Assembly (NCBI GenBank): GCA_001510275.1
Contig: LFEY01000007.1
Coordinates: 28,104-92,103 of the forward strand
Direction of reading: 5' to 3'
Length of the DNA: 64,000 nucleotides
From: Thaumarchaeota archaeon casp-thauma3
GTDB taxonomy: Archaea; Thermoproteota; Nitrososphaeria; Nitrososphaerales; Nitrosopumilaceae
In this document: positions 8,367-16,779 of the stretch, piece after piece
How positions within the stretch are numbered: the first letter of the stretch is position 1
Layout: each line of letters starts with the position of its first letter
Position numbers and translations under genes: made by a program
Notes under the pieces: generated by a model
What the model saw: only the letters and a program-made list of their open reading frames with translations
Databases searched by the model: none
What the model was told of the DNA's origin: nothing

Positions 8367-9006
8367 ACTTGTAATATTTGCAACTTTTCTTAATCTTACA
8401 CACATTACACATTGGTGAAATTGGCTTGCAAATGTTTTGACCATACATAACAAAAGTATCATTTATCTCTAGCCAATATTTTTTTTGAATTTTCTTCATT
8501 AATTCTTGTTCTGTTTCTTCTGGATTTTTTGTATTCACTAGTCCTAGTCTATTTGAGATTCTATGAACATGAATATCAACTGGAATTGCTGGCTTTTCAT
8601 ATGCATACACTAAAACACAATTAGCTGTTTTTCTTCCTACTCCAGGTAGCTTAACTAAAGTATCCAAGTCATCTGGAACTTTACCTTTGTATTTTTTATC
8701 AATAATTTTTGCAACCTCAATAATTCTTTTAGATTTTACATGATAGAAACCAATTGATCTTATTATTTTTTCTACATCTTTTACTTTGGCATTAGCAAGT
8801 TCTCTTGGAGTTTTGTATGTTGAAAACAACGCTTTGACTATTTTTGTTGTAGTTTCATCTTTAGTTCTTGCAGAAAGTATAGTTCCAATTAGAATACTAA
8901 ATGGACCTGTTTCAGCATCATGAAGTTCTTGAAGTGCTGTTATTCTAGGTGGTTTTACAGAATTCAATGTACTAATCATTCCAGAAAGAATTTTTTTCAT
9001 GTCCAT
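8350..9006 (-). CDS. nth: Endonuclease III (DNA glycosylase/AP lyase)
   Basis: A 218-residue base-excision repair enzyme removing oxidised pyrimidines. It contains the helix-hairpin-helix LPGVGRKTA (residues 120-128, catalytic Lys126), catalytic Asp144 in the PVDIHVHR motif, and the [4Fe-4S] ligands Cys193, Cys200, Cys203 and Cys209 with the canonical 6-2-5 spacing. A TTG at 9024 could extend the ORF by six residues; I prefer ATG 9006, since homologues begin near the MKKIL. Its 3' end overlaps the convergent secreted-protein gene by 17 bases. Confidence 0.93.
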   Translation of the reverse strand: MDMKKILSGMISTLNSVKPPRITALQELHDAETGPFSILIGTILSARTKDETTTKIVKALFSTYKTPRELANAKVKDVEKIIRSIGFYHVKSKRIIEVAKIIDKKYKGKVPDDLDTLVKLPGVGRKTANCVLVYAYEKPAIPVDIHVHRISNRLGLVNTKNPEETEQELMKKIQKKYWLEINDTFVMYGQNICKPISPMCNVCKIKKSCKYYKSKNAS

Positions 9007-9055
9007 CTGAAAAACTACGTACAAGTATTATAACTGTAATAACTAAGAAGTCTCA

Positions 9056-10210
9056 ATGGAGCTAACAAGAGAAGAAGAATCTGCATTAAAAGGTGAACAA
9101 GGAGAAGTTATGCAGACGGCATACAGGATTTTAGTTGCAACTGGTGAAGCAACAGATGCTGAGAAATTAATACCAATAGAATGGGCACATCTTGCTGGTG
9201 TAAACTATAACACTATTGGTGATGCAGGAGAAGAGCTTCTATCTGGCATTAGTAAAGATGCTAGAGTTAAAGTAAAAACAACTCTAAACCCAATGGGATT
9301 TGATATTGATAATGTATCAAAGTATGGACTAGATGAGAATTTTATCTCAAAGCAACTATCAATTAAAAATTCATACGAAACTATGGGTGTTATTCCTTCA
9401 TTCTCATGTATACCATATGAAATCTTTGATATCCCAAAAGATGGAACACAAGTTGCATTTGCAGAAAGTAATGCTGCAATTCATGTAAATTCATATGATA
9501 ACCTAAAGACAAACAAGGAAAGTGCATTTAGTGCACTAGCTAGTGCACTTACTGGAAAAAGTCCTTATTCTTCCTTACGAAAAGAAGATACTCCTAATGT
9601 AACAATTAGAATGAAAGTAAAAGATCCAAATGAATTGACATATGGAATGCTTGGATTTTTTGCTGGTAAAGTTGGAGATACTTCTGTAAATATTTTTGGT
9701 CTTGGAGATATGGACAAACGTCAATGCAAAGCAATGTGTGGTGGAATGGGAACATCAGGAACTTGTGCAAAGTTTCTTTTTGGAGAAGGAGATTCTGATT
9801 GTGAAAAAGTAGATTTTGATGAAAAAGAGATGCAAACTGTACATGATGAGCTAAATACTGCTGAGAAAGGCGATATCATTACACTTGGTAGTCCTCAATT
9901 AGGATTAGAAGAGATCTCTGATCTTGCTGGTAAACTAAAGGGAAGATCTTTTAAAAAGAGATGTATGATATTTACTCCTAGAACTATTAAAGAACAAGCA
10001 AAAAAAATTGGGTACACCAATGAACTTGAACGTGCAGGATGTGAAATCCTTTCTGACTGTTGTACTTGTCTTACTCCGTTGATTAACAAAGATGATGTTG
10101 ATGCAGTTACTACAAATAGTATCAAGGGTGCATTTTATCTTAAAAATTCTACGGGTGTAGATGTAAACCTAAAATCACTATCACAGATAATTGAAGACGA
10201 GACAAGATGA
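9056..10210 (+). CDS. Aconitase X catalytic (large) subunit
   Basis: A 384-residue member of the AcnX (DUF521) family. Cysteines in the middle (KQCKAMCGGMGTSGTC, near 225-240) and near the C-terminus (SDCCTCLTP, near 330-340) match the iron-sulfur and active-site region of the family. In archaea the two-subunit AcnX is the phosphomevalonate dehydratase of the archaeal mevalonate pathway, so isoprenoid lipid synthesis is the likely role here; other AcnX members act on cis-3-hydroxyproline. Its stop overlaps the ATG of the small subunit (ATGA at 10207-10210), indicating translational coupling. Confidence 0.88.
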   Translation: MELTREEESALKGEQGEVMQTAYRILVATGEATDAEKLIPIEWAHLAGVNYNTIGDAGEELLSGISKDARVKVKTTLNPMGFDIDNVSKYGLDENFISKQLSIKNSYETMGVIPSFSCIPYEIFDIPKDGTQVAFAESNAAIHVNSYDNLKTNKESAFSALASALTGKSPYSSLRKEDTPNVTIRMKVKDPNELTYGMLGFFAGKVGDTSVNIFGLGDMDKRQCKAMCGGMGTSGTCAKFLFGEGDSDCEKVDFDEKEMQTVHDELNTAEKGDIITLGSPQLGLEEISDLAGKLKGRSFKKRCMIFTPRTIKEQAKKIGYTNELERAGCEILSDCCTCLTPLINKDDVDAVTTNSIKGAFYLKNSTGVDVNLKSLSQIIEDETR

Positions 10211-10596
10211 AAAAAATTCTAGTTTCAGGAAAAGTGCAAGGTATTGTTTTAAAATCTGAAAAATCAATCAATTTTTTAGGTACAGTTGATAAAAAAACTG
10301 GAATTATCAGCGATAAGAACCATGATCTATTTGAAAAGTCAATCAAAGATACTATATTTGTTTTTCCTTCAGGTGTTGGTAGTAGTGTTGGAGCATATAC
10401 GATTTATTCAATAAAATCAAACAACACTGCACCTCTTGCAATGATTTGTAAAAAAGCAGATCTTACAGTTGCTACTGGTTGTGCATTAGCAAACATTCCA
10501 TTAATTACTATTTCTGATGAGGAATTCTCTTCTATTAAAAATGGAATGAATCTCTCACTTGATACAGATTCTTCTAATCTAATTCATTATCAGTAA
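10207..10596 (+). CDS. Aconitase X swivel (small) subunit
   Basis: A 129-residue DUF126/AcnX swivel-domain protein. The core segment FVFPSGVGSSVGAYTIYSI (about residues 55-73) is the family's conserved Ser/Gly loop. It partners the preceding large subunit, as two-gene AcnX systems do in archaea, whereas bacterial versions are often fused. Start ATG inside the upstream stop. Its last 23 bases overlap the end of the convergent rqcH gene. Confidence 0.88.
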   Translation: MKKILVSGKVQGIVLKSEKSINFLGTVDKKTGIISDKNHDLFEKSIKDTIFVFPSGVGSSVGAYTIYSIKSNNTAPLAMICKKADLTVATGCALANIPLITISDEEFSSIKNGMNLSLDTDSSNLIHYQ

Positions 10597-12526
10597 AGTC
10601 TTCTTTTTGTGAATCCCCAACACCAACTTCTTTAATCTGACTTTTCCCAGCAGGTAAAACACGAACAAAGTCATCTATGCTTATTTTTCTTGTAATATTT
10701 TCAAAAAGTTTTGAAAATTCTATTCTAATTTTTTTAGCAGCATCTACCATCTCTATTCCTTGTGGTTCAATTATTGCATAACAAATAGAATTTTTCTTAA
10801 TTGTTTCTGTTGGACCACATGTCAAAACATAATCATCTTCTTGAGGAATTATTCCTACAGCTAATTTGAGATTTTCAGTTTTGATAAAATTTCGTTGTCC
10901 TAATATTGTAAAAGAACCCTTTGGCAGAAATTCTCCACTTGGTGCTGATTTTTTTACTTGCTCTGGATTTACCCAATAAGCACTAACACCATACATCCCT
11001 TCTCTCCATGCACGACTAAAACAAGCTGTAGCATGTGCAACTTCATTCATACTTGCATCTGGTGCATTTTGTGCATCTTTTAAAATAAAAAATGGTGATC
11101 CAAAAATATCACCATGAAATATTTTGTCATCTTTTTCTAAATGTTTTCTAACTACAGCTGAATTTGATGCTGCATCTCTTCCACCAATTGCAAGTAATCC
11201 ATCAGATGTAAAGAACCATCTGTATCTTTCATACCAATTTTTCTTTCTAATCTCTGAAACCACAATCAAATCTTTTTCAGATTCTGTTTTACTTTGAAAT
11301 TTTTCTAGTTTTTTCTCAGTTTTAGATTTTATTTCTTGAATTGATCTTATTGCACCTGATTGTTTTTTTGCTTCATTAAATAATACTGATGCAATTGATT
11401 GAAGTGGAGCTTTAATGTTTATTTTTATTTTTTCATCTTGAACTATAATTAATGAAATTCCTTTCTCACTAGTTAATTTTGCATTATGGCTAGCCAAAAT
11501 CTCTTGTGCTGATGTATCTTCTATTGATACTATTCCACGGGATACCATCTCAAAAAGGGAATTTGCAACATTTGTAACATTTTTTGATCTCTCTTTGACT
11601 GTTTCAATTGCCTTTTCTTGCTCAGAAATCTGAGTTTGTAGATCATGGATTTTTTTATCAGAACCACTAGACTGAATTGATTTTCCTTTTGCAACTATGT
11701 TTTCTGTAAATACAGTATCTAATCCTTCAATGAAACTATTAGCACTGGCTATTTCCCCTTCCATTTTTCCTAATTTTAGTGGAAGAACTTCTGTTTTTTC
11801 ATTTCTAACTATTATTACTTCGTGGTTTCCAGAAATCACATTTGACACAATCTTTTTTGTAGTTTCAAAAATCTTCTTTATTTCTTCACTAGTTAACAGA
11901 TTTCCAATTTTTTTTGGATCAATATCTGCAATCTCAAAAATTCCCTCAACATATTTTTTTGGTAATCCCAAAGTACGACCAAACCACTTTGCAGAAACTA
12001 GATCTGTTGTTTTAAGGTCATCAAAATCTGATTCTGATATGTTAAAAATATCTAATTCATTATTTGGAGGCTGAACATATTCTAATCCTACACCTAGCTT
12101 TCTATGCCTAACTTCTATAGAATGCTGTAATGCAAGAATCTTCATCTCTTTACTGCAGAGTAAAATATTTCCATCTCCAAAAAATTCCCCTACTAAGACA
12201 AACTCTTTTCCAAATCCTTCAAAAGTAAAATATGCAATTCTTTCTGCACCAATTTGTTCTATTTTTTTTAATTTTAATCTAAGGAGATCACTACGTAATC
12301 TCTTGAGTAACCTGTTTGGCTCCATTTGATCAATTTTTACTGCAGTTAACCAAACACCCGATGTTGAAATCATCATGAAGAGATCACTTTTTTCAGTATG
12401 ATGAAGTTTGAAGAGAATACTGTCTTTTGTAATTCCGTAAATGTTGCTGATATAGTAGTCTTGAACTTGTTTTGAAATTTGATCTACTAAATATCGTAAT
12501 TCTATTCCTGCTAAAGCCATAACCAT
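10574..12526 (-). CDS. rqcH: RqcH/NEMF-family ribosome quality-control protein (NFACT)
   Basis: A 650-residue NFACT protein. The N-terminal NFACT-N domain (residues 1-170; IELRYLVDQISKQVQDYYI) is followed by a helix-hairpin/coiled-coil region (290-440, rich in E/K/Q) and the NFACT-R (DUF814) domain at about 445-570 with WYERYRWFFTSDGLLAIGGR and the HGDIFGSPF loop. Homologues bind obstructed 50S/60S subunits and recruit tRNA-Ala to add C-terminal tails to stalled peptides. Start ATG 12526; an alternative ATG lies two codons downstream. Monocistronic, facing the AcnX genes. Confidence 0.9.
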   Translation of the reverse strand: MVMALAGIELRYLVDQISKQVQDYYISNIYGITKDSILFKLHHTEKSDLFMMISTSGVWLTAVKIDQMEPNRLLKRLRSDLLRLKLKKIEQIGAERIAYFTFEGFGKEFVLVGEFFGDGNILLCSKEMKILALQHSIEVRHRKLGVGLEYVQPPNNELDIFNISESDFDDLKTTDLVSAKWFGRTLGLPKKYVEGIFEIADIDPKKIGNLLTSEEIKKIFETTKKIVSNVISGNHEVIIVRNEKTEVLPLKLGKMEGEIASANSFIEGLDTVFTENIVAKGKSIQSSGSDKKIHDLQTQISEQEKAIETVKERSKNVTNVANSLFEMVSRGIVSIEDTSAQEILASHNAKLTSEKGISLIIVQDEKIKINIKAPLQSIASVLFNEAKKQSGAIRSIQEIKSKTEKKLEKFQSKTESEKDLIVVSEIRKKNWYERYRWFFTSDGLLAIGGRDAASNSAVVRKHLEKDDKIFHGDIFGSPFFILKDAQNAPDASMNEVAHATACFSRAWREGMYGVSAYWVNPEQVKKSAPSGEFLPKGSFTILGQRNFIKTENLKLAVGIIPQEDDYVLTCGPTETIKKNSICYAIIEPQGIEMVDAAKKIRIEFSKLFENITRKISIDDFVRVLPAGKSQIKEVGVGDSQKEDFTDNELD

Positions 12527-12623
12527 ATGTTTTTGTGTCTAAAATTATACTCTTGCTATAATATGCTCAATCTTTGACCAAAGGTATTAAACATGGTTTG
12601 CTTGAGACACGCTAGAAATTTAC

Positions 12624-13094
12624 TTGGCAAAATTCAAAAAGAAAAAATCCGAGCCTACCATTGAACCTGGTGATTTAAAAGAAAACTCAGTTGATATTCC
12701 TGAAATAGAAAAATCTGAGCCTGTTCCAGAAAATCCAGCAGATCCACCAGTAAATACAACTGAAAAGAGTGAAAAAGATAGAAAATTAAATAAATTATTT
12801 TGGATGCGAGTTGGTTTAGCTATCATTGCAGGTACTGCAGCAACTTTCATCTTTGAAGACATTGAAGGTGAAGAAAGAAGATGGTCTTCTATTGCATTTA
12901 TGATAATAGTATTTTTTGGAACAATTATAGTAGCAAAAGGAATGAAAATGCAATTACCATCATCAGATAGAAAGAAAATTGTTACACAGGCTATTGGAAG
13001 TTATATCTTCATGTACTTGTTTACTTGGATTCTAACTTATACAATTATTCATTCAGGAAGTGTATCAAGTGGAATACCAACCCCATTTTCCTAA
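12624..13094 (+). CDS. Small membrane protein, possibly EMC6-like
   Basis: A 156-residue protein with a basic start (AKFKKKKSE), a Pro/Glu-rich disordered region up to about residue 55, then three membrane segments (about 64-80, 90-108, 128-148). The three-helix topology with an acidic loop between helices 1 and 2 recalls archaeal EMC6-like insertase subunits, but I see no decisive signature, so this is a suggestion. The start is TTG at 12624; no ATG is available before the first helix region. cbiT follows after 21 bases with a GAGG ribosome-binding site. Confidence 0.6.
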   Translation: MAKFKKKKSEPTIEPGDLKENSVDIPEIEKSEPVPENPADPPVNTTEKSEKDRKLNKLFWMRVGLAIIAGTAATFIFEDIEGEERRWSSIAFMIIVFFGTIIVAKGMKMQLPSSDRKKIVTQAIGSYIFMYLFTWILTYTIIHSGSVSSGIPTPFS

Positions 13095-13115
13095 TTTAGT
13101 TGAGGAAAAAATGTA

Positions 13116-13706
13116 ATGTGGAACTACAAAACACCTGGAATTCCTGATGAATATTTTGAACGAACAGAAAACGTTCCAATTACAAAAGAAGAAGTAAGAA
13201 CTATTCAAATTAGCAAAGCAAGGCTAAAACCAGGACAAATTGTTTATGATATTGGCTGTGGAAGTGGTTCAATTTCCATTGAGGCGGCATTTCAAGTTGA
13301 ATCATCAGGTAAAGTATTGGCTGTTGATTATGATGAAAATGCTATAGAATTAACCAAAAAAAATGCAGAAAAATTTCAGATCTCAAACATTACAACTATT
13401 TTTGGTAATGCTAAAGAAAAAATTTTAGAATTAGACCAAGCTGATGCAATTTTCATTGGAGGAACTGGGGGAGACACAAAAGAAATAGTTGAACTATCTC
13501 AAAATAAACTAAAATCCGGAGGTAGAATTGTTATTGGCACCATACTTATTGAAACACTCTCATCAGTATTGGAAATTTTAGATAAGTTACAGTTTGAATC
13601 TGTTGATATTACTCAAGTGACCATATCTAAGAGTAGAAAAACAAGCACAGGAACAATGATGCTTGCAAGAAATCCTGTAACTATAATTTCTGCGACCAAA
13701 ATCTAA
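13116..13706 (+). CDS. cbiT: Cobalt-precorrin-6B C15-methyltransferase (decarboxylating)
   Basis: A 196-residue class I SAM methyltransferase. Motif I is YDIGCGSGSISIEAA (about 44-58) and motif II the VLAVDYDENA strand. The N-terminal TPGIPDEYF and TKEEVR are typical of CbiT. It methylates C15 and removes the C12 acetate carboxyl in the anaerobic cobalamin pathway. It stands alone, not fused to CbiE as in aerobic CobL. It leads a run of three corrin genes (cbiT, cobI, cobM). A GAGG at 13102-13105 before ATG 13116 is a modest Shine-Dalgarno. Confidence 0.88.
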   Translation: MWNYKTPGIPDEYFERTENVPITKEEVRTIQISKARLKPGQIVYDIGCGSGSISIEAAFQVESSGKVLAVDYDENAIELTKKNAEKFQISNITTIFGNAKEKILELDQADAIFIGGTGGDTKEIVELSQNKLKSGGRIVIGTILIETLSSVLEILDKLQFESVDITQVTISKSRKTSTGTMMLARNPVTIISATKI

Positions 13707-13742
13707 TCTAGATTTTTAATTGGGAGAAAAAGCATACATTTT

Positions 13743-14465
13743 ATGCCTGGATTAATTGGAATTGGAGTAGGTCCTGGGGATCCTGATTTACTTACAGTCA
13801 AGGCAGTAAAAGCAATCCAAAATGCCGATATCATAATGTGTCCTGCTTCTAATGAAGATAGACCAAGTATTGCTCTATCTGTAATAGAATCTATAATTGA
13901 TAAATCAAAAAATCAAGAAATCATAAAGTTAATTTTTCCAATGACTAAAGATAAAGATATTCTAGAAGCATCTTGGAAAAGAAATGCCATAATAATGGCT
14001 GAAACTGTTTTGAAGGGGAAAAATGTTGTGTATATTACAATAGGTGATCCATATCTCTATAGTACTTGGATATACATGCACAGAGATTTAAAAGAAAAAT
14101 ATCCTGATATGGATATTAGTGTAGTTCCAGGAATTGTTTCAATATTTTCCTTTGCTTCAAAAGTTGGTATTAGTGTTGCAGAGGGTGCAGAAAAAGTTGC
14201 AATTATTCCATCATGTTACGATCTATCTAGTGTAAAAGAGATTGCAAAGCATGCCGAATCAATGATATTTCTTAAAGATGGTAGATACTTTGATCAAGTA
14301 ATTAAAGTTCTAAAAGAATCTGGATTTCCTGATAATTCTCTTTTTGCAATTGGACAAGACTTAGGGACAGAAAATGAAATTATACGAACAATGACTTTGG
14401 GCGAAGTAAATGATTCATCATTAACTACAAAATATTTCTCAATCTTGGTGGTAAAACGTGTCTGA
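13743..14465 (+). CDS. cobI: Precorrin-2/cobalt-factor II C20-methyltransferase
   Basis: A 240-residue class III tetrapyrrole methylase (called CobI or CbiL). The N-terminal GIGVGPGDPDLLTVKAVKAI is the family's first SAM-binding loop; YITIGDPYLYSTW near residue 100 and VVPGIVSIFSFAS near residue 130 follow. The subfamily call rests on IMCPASNEDRPSIA after the first helix, characteristic of the C20 enzymes. It acts on the first intermediate after sirohydrochlorin metallation. The start codon of cobM lies inside its 3' end. Confidence 0.9.
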   Translation: MPGLIGIGVGPGDPDLLTVKAVKAIQNADIIMCPASNEDRPSIALSVIESIIDKSKNQEIIKLIFPMTKDKDILEASWKRNAIIMAETVLKGKNVVYITIGDPYLYSTWIYMHRDLKEKYPDMDISVVPGIVSIFSFASKVGISVAEGAEKVAIIPSCYDLSSVKEIAKHAESMIFLKDGRYFDQVIKVLKESGFPDNSLFAIGQDLGTENEIIRTMTLGEVNDSSLTTKYFSILVVKRV

Positions 14466-15228
14466 TGTATTTTTTGTAGGATGCGGTCCAGGAGATCCCG
14501 AACTAATTACAATTAAAGCTAAAAAACTAATTCAAAAAGCAGATGTTATAGTTTATTCAGGTTCTTTAATTCCTGAACCAATTTTGAAGCTTTGTAAAAA
14601 AGGAAAACTCTATGATGCATCAAAGCTAGTTAGAGAGGAAATTTTTGATTTACTATACAAAAATGCAAAAAAAGACAAACTAGTAGTTAGACTTCATGAT
14701 GGCGATCCTTCAATTTATGGTGCTATCAAAGAGCAGATTGATAATCTTGAGAAAAAAGGAATAAAATCTACTGTTGTGCCTGGAGTTACTGCATTTCTAG
14801 CCTCAGCTGCTGCACTTGGAACTCAATTAACACTTCCAGGAGTTACACAAACAATTATCATAACTAGAGCAGAATCAAGAACCAAAGTTCCAAAACGTGA
14901 AAAAATTTCTGAACTAGCTAAACATAAAGCAACTTTGATTTTTTATCTTAGCATTCATTTAATATCTAATCTAGTAACTGAGGCAATTGCAGGTGGATAC
15001 AAAAAATCAACACCAGTAGCTGTAGTTTATAGAGCAAGTTGGAAAGACCAAAAAATCATCAAGGGAACACTTGGAGATATTGCAAAAAAAATCAAAGAGG
15101 AAAAAATTACTAGAACTGCAATTGTAATAATTAGTGATGTAATTAATCCTAAATCATATGAATACTCTAAACTATATGATAAAAAATTTAGTCATGGTTA
15201 TAGAAAAGCTAAATCGACAAAAAACTAA
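14458..15228 (+). CDS. cobM: Precorrin-4/cobalt-precorrin-4 C11-methyltransferase
   Basis: A 256-residue class III tetrapyrrole methylase (CobM or CbiF). It has FVGCGPGDPELITIKAKKLI at the N-terminus, VVYSGSLIPEPIL-like substrate loop residues, LHDGDPSIYGAI near residue 80 and the TVVPGVTAFLASAA loop; LTLPGVTQT is diagnostic of the C11 enzyme. GTG start at 14458 overlaps cobI by eight bases, indicating coupling. The C-terminus is rich in lysine. Its last 20 bases overlap the convergent racemase-like gene. Confidence 0.92.
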   Translation: MSDVFFVGCGPGDPELITIKAKKLIQKADVIVYSGSLIPEPILKLCKKGKLYDASKLVREEIFDLLYKNAKKDKLVVRLHDGDPSIYGAIKEQIDNLEKKGIKSTVVPGVTAFLASAAALGTQLTLPGVTQTIIITRAESRTKVPKREKISELAKHKATLIFYLSIHLISNLVTEAIAGGYKKSTPVAVVYRASWKDQKIIKGTLGDIAKKIKEEKITRTAIVIISDVINPKSYEYSKLYDKKFSHGYRKAKSTKN

Positions 15229-15973
15229 CTTTATTCTTAATACCTATACTATTCAACTTTTTTTGAAATTTATCTACATCCCCTGATGCAAAAATCTTTA
15301 ATGAATTTCTTTTTGATTGTTTATTTTTAATTTTTGTATAAATCTTTTGTGCAACTGTATCTCCTGAATCAATGAATTGTATATGTGGATATTCTCTTTC
15401 TAATAGTGATTTTAAAAATGGCAAGTGTGTACTAGAAAGCATAATTGTATCAATAGATTGTTGGGATAAAATTTTCTGAAAAGTTTTTTTTATAATTTTT
15501 TTGCAATATGTTTTATTTGTAAGAAATTTTCCTGACTCTACTAATTCTACAAGATTAGATCCATTAATCTTAAAAATTTTAAAAGATTTTGGAAAATTAT
15601 TTTTTTTAATAAATTGTGTTAAGCCTTTGCTCTTTATTGCAGATTTTGTTGCTAGAATGACGATTTGTTTTGACTTTGAAATTTTTTGAGCATGTTTTAA
15701 TGGCGGTTTTACATCAATTATTTTTCTTGTTGCTAAATTTAACATAAGACTAGGAGTGTTAGATGCAACAACTATGATGTCAGGTGAAAACTTTTCTTGT
15801 AATAATTTGATTGATTTTTGTATAATTATGCGTAGTTGAGCCTGTGATTTTTTTCCATATGGATAGTTTTGCAGATCTGCAAAATAGATTATCTCAGCCT
15901 TGGATATCTTTTGAATTGCACGAATTATAGATAATGAGCCTAATCCAGAATCAAAAACTACAATTCTTGCCAC
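15209..15973 (-). CDS. Glutamate racemase homologue without catalytic cysteines
   Basis: A 254-residue protein collinear with MurI glutamate racemase: FDSGLGSL (7-14), YFADLQNYPYG (30-40), the first catalytic loop as ASNTPS (70-75), ELVESGKFL (143-151) and the second loop as LSSTHLP (179-185). In MurI these loops read ACNTA and GCTHYP; both catalytic cysteines are serine here (Ser71 and Ser181), while the substrate-binding Asn, Thr and His residues are kept. Archaea lack peptidoglycan, so a racemase is not needed for a wall. It may bind an acidic metabolite or catalyse another reaction. Start GTG 15973. Confidence 0.8.
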   Translation of the reverse strand: MARIVVFDSGLGSLSIIRAIQKISKAEIIYFADLQNYPYGKKSQAQLRIIIQKSIKLLQEKFSPDIIVVASNTPSLMLNLATRKIIDVKPPLKHAQKISKSKQIVILATKSAIKSKGLTQFIKKNNFPKSFKIFKINGSNLVELVESGKFLTNKTYCKKIIKKTFQKILSQQSIDTIMLSSTHLPFLKSLLEREYPHIQFIDSGDTVAQKIYTKIKNKQSKRNSLKIFASGDVDKFQKKLNSIGIKNKVSFLSI

Positions 15974-16078
15974 AAATTACAGGTCAAATTCAGCAATAAT
16001 AGTTTGTTAGCTAAATTTAGTCAAAAGCCGATCTAAATTTACACCTCTCATTAAGAGCCAATTCCAAAAGTAGCAGGC

Positions 16079-16729
16079 ATGCCAAACTTCGACAGTACAT
16101 GGGCTCGACAAGAGACCCAAAGTGTAACTGGCAAACTACGAGATGCAGTAAAACCTCAAGGTGCATTAAAACCACGAATTCAAACTGCAGTAAACAAACT
16201 ACAAGTCCAAATCTCAAAAATGGACTCTATGTTAGGTAAACTGCACGAAAGAGACGCGCAACTCTTTCAGAGAGTCGTGACTGCAATGCAGCAACATGAT
16301 ACTAGCACAAGTAGAGTTTTGTCCAACGAATTAGCTGAAATTCGTAAAGTTACAAAGATGCTCGGCAACGCAAGAATGTCATTAGAACAAGTTCAACTAA
16401 GACTGACAACTATTCATGATCTTGGTGATGCTATGGTAGCAATTGGACCAGCGATGTCTACAATGAAGGGATTGAAGTCATCACTTGGAAGATTTATGCC
16501 AGAAGCAGACGCAGAATTGAATAGCATGACCCAGACACTTAATGGACTTATGATGGATTCACTTGCAGGAGACTCATTTAACATGGAGTCTGATGTTTCA
16601 AGTGAAGAAACCGAAAAGATTCTTCAAGAAGCATCTGCAGTAGCTGAGCAACAGATAGGAGACAAATTCCCATCTGTACCATCCTCAATTGGACTTTCGT
16701 CTGGAACCTCTACTTCTACTTTTGAGTAG
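16079..16729 (+). CDS. cdvB: ESCRT-III/Snf7-like cell division protein (CdvB family)
   Basis: A 216-residue protein, mostly helical. Residues 30-150 form the ESCRT-III core with the basic first helix (KPRIQTAVNKLQVQISKMDS) and long amphipathic helices (LSNELAEIRKVTKMLGNARM), followed by an acidic, Ser/Thr-rich C-terminal tail from about 165. CdvB polymers constrict the division neck in Thermoproteota and Nitrososphaerota together with CdvA and the ATPase CdvC. No winged-helix or clear MIM2 proline motif is seen at the C-terminus, so it may be a CdvB paralogue rather than the CdvA-binding CdvB. GC content is higher than in its neighbours, consistent with strong expression. Confidence 0.85.
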   Translation: MPNFDSTWARQETQSVTGKLRDAVKPQGALKPRIQTAVNKLQVQISKMDSMLGKLHERDAQLFQRVVTAMQQHDTSTSRVLSNELAEIRKVTKMLGNARMSLEQVQLRLTTIHDLGDAMVAIGPAMSTMKGLKSSLGRFMPEADAELNSMTQTLNGLMMDSLAGDSFNMESDVSSEETEKILQEASAVAEQQIGDKFPSVPSSIGLSSGTSTSTFE

Positions 16730-16756
16730 CTAGTTGGGAAAAGACGTTAGCCATTA

Positions 16757-16772
16757 TTTTTATTTTAATTTT
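16757..16772 (+). terminator. T-rich terminator after cdvB
   Basis: A run of T residues interrupted by single A's follows the cdvB stop by about 28 bases and is the type of oligo-T tract archaeal RNA polymerase stops at. It is only eight bases from the convergent gene's end, on whose strand it is A-rich. Confidence 0.4.
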
Positions 16773-16779
16773 AAAAAAA

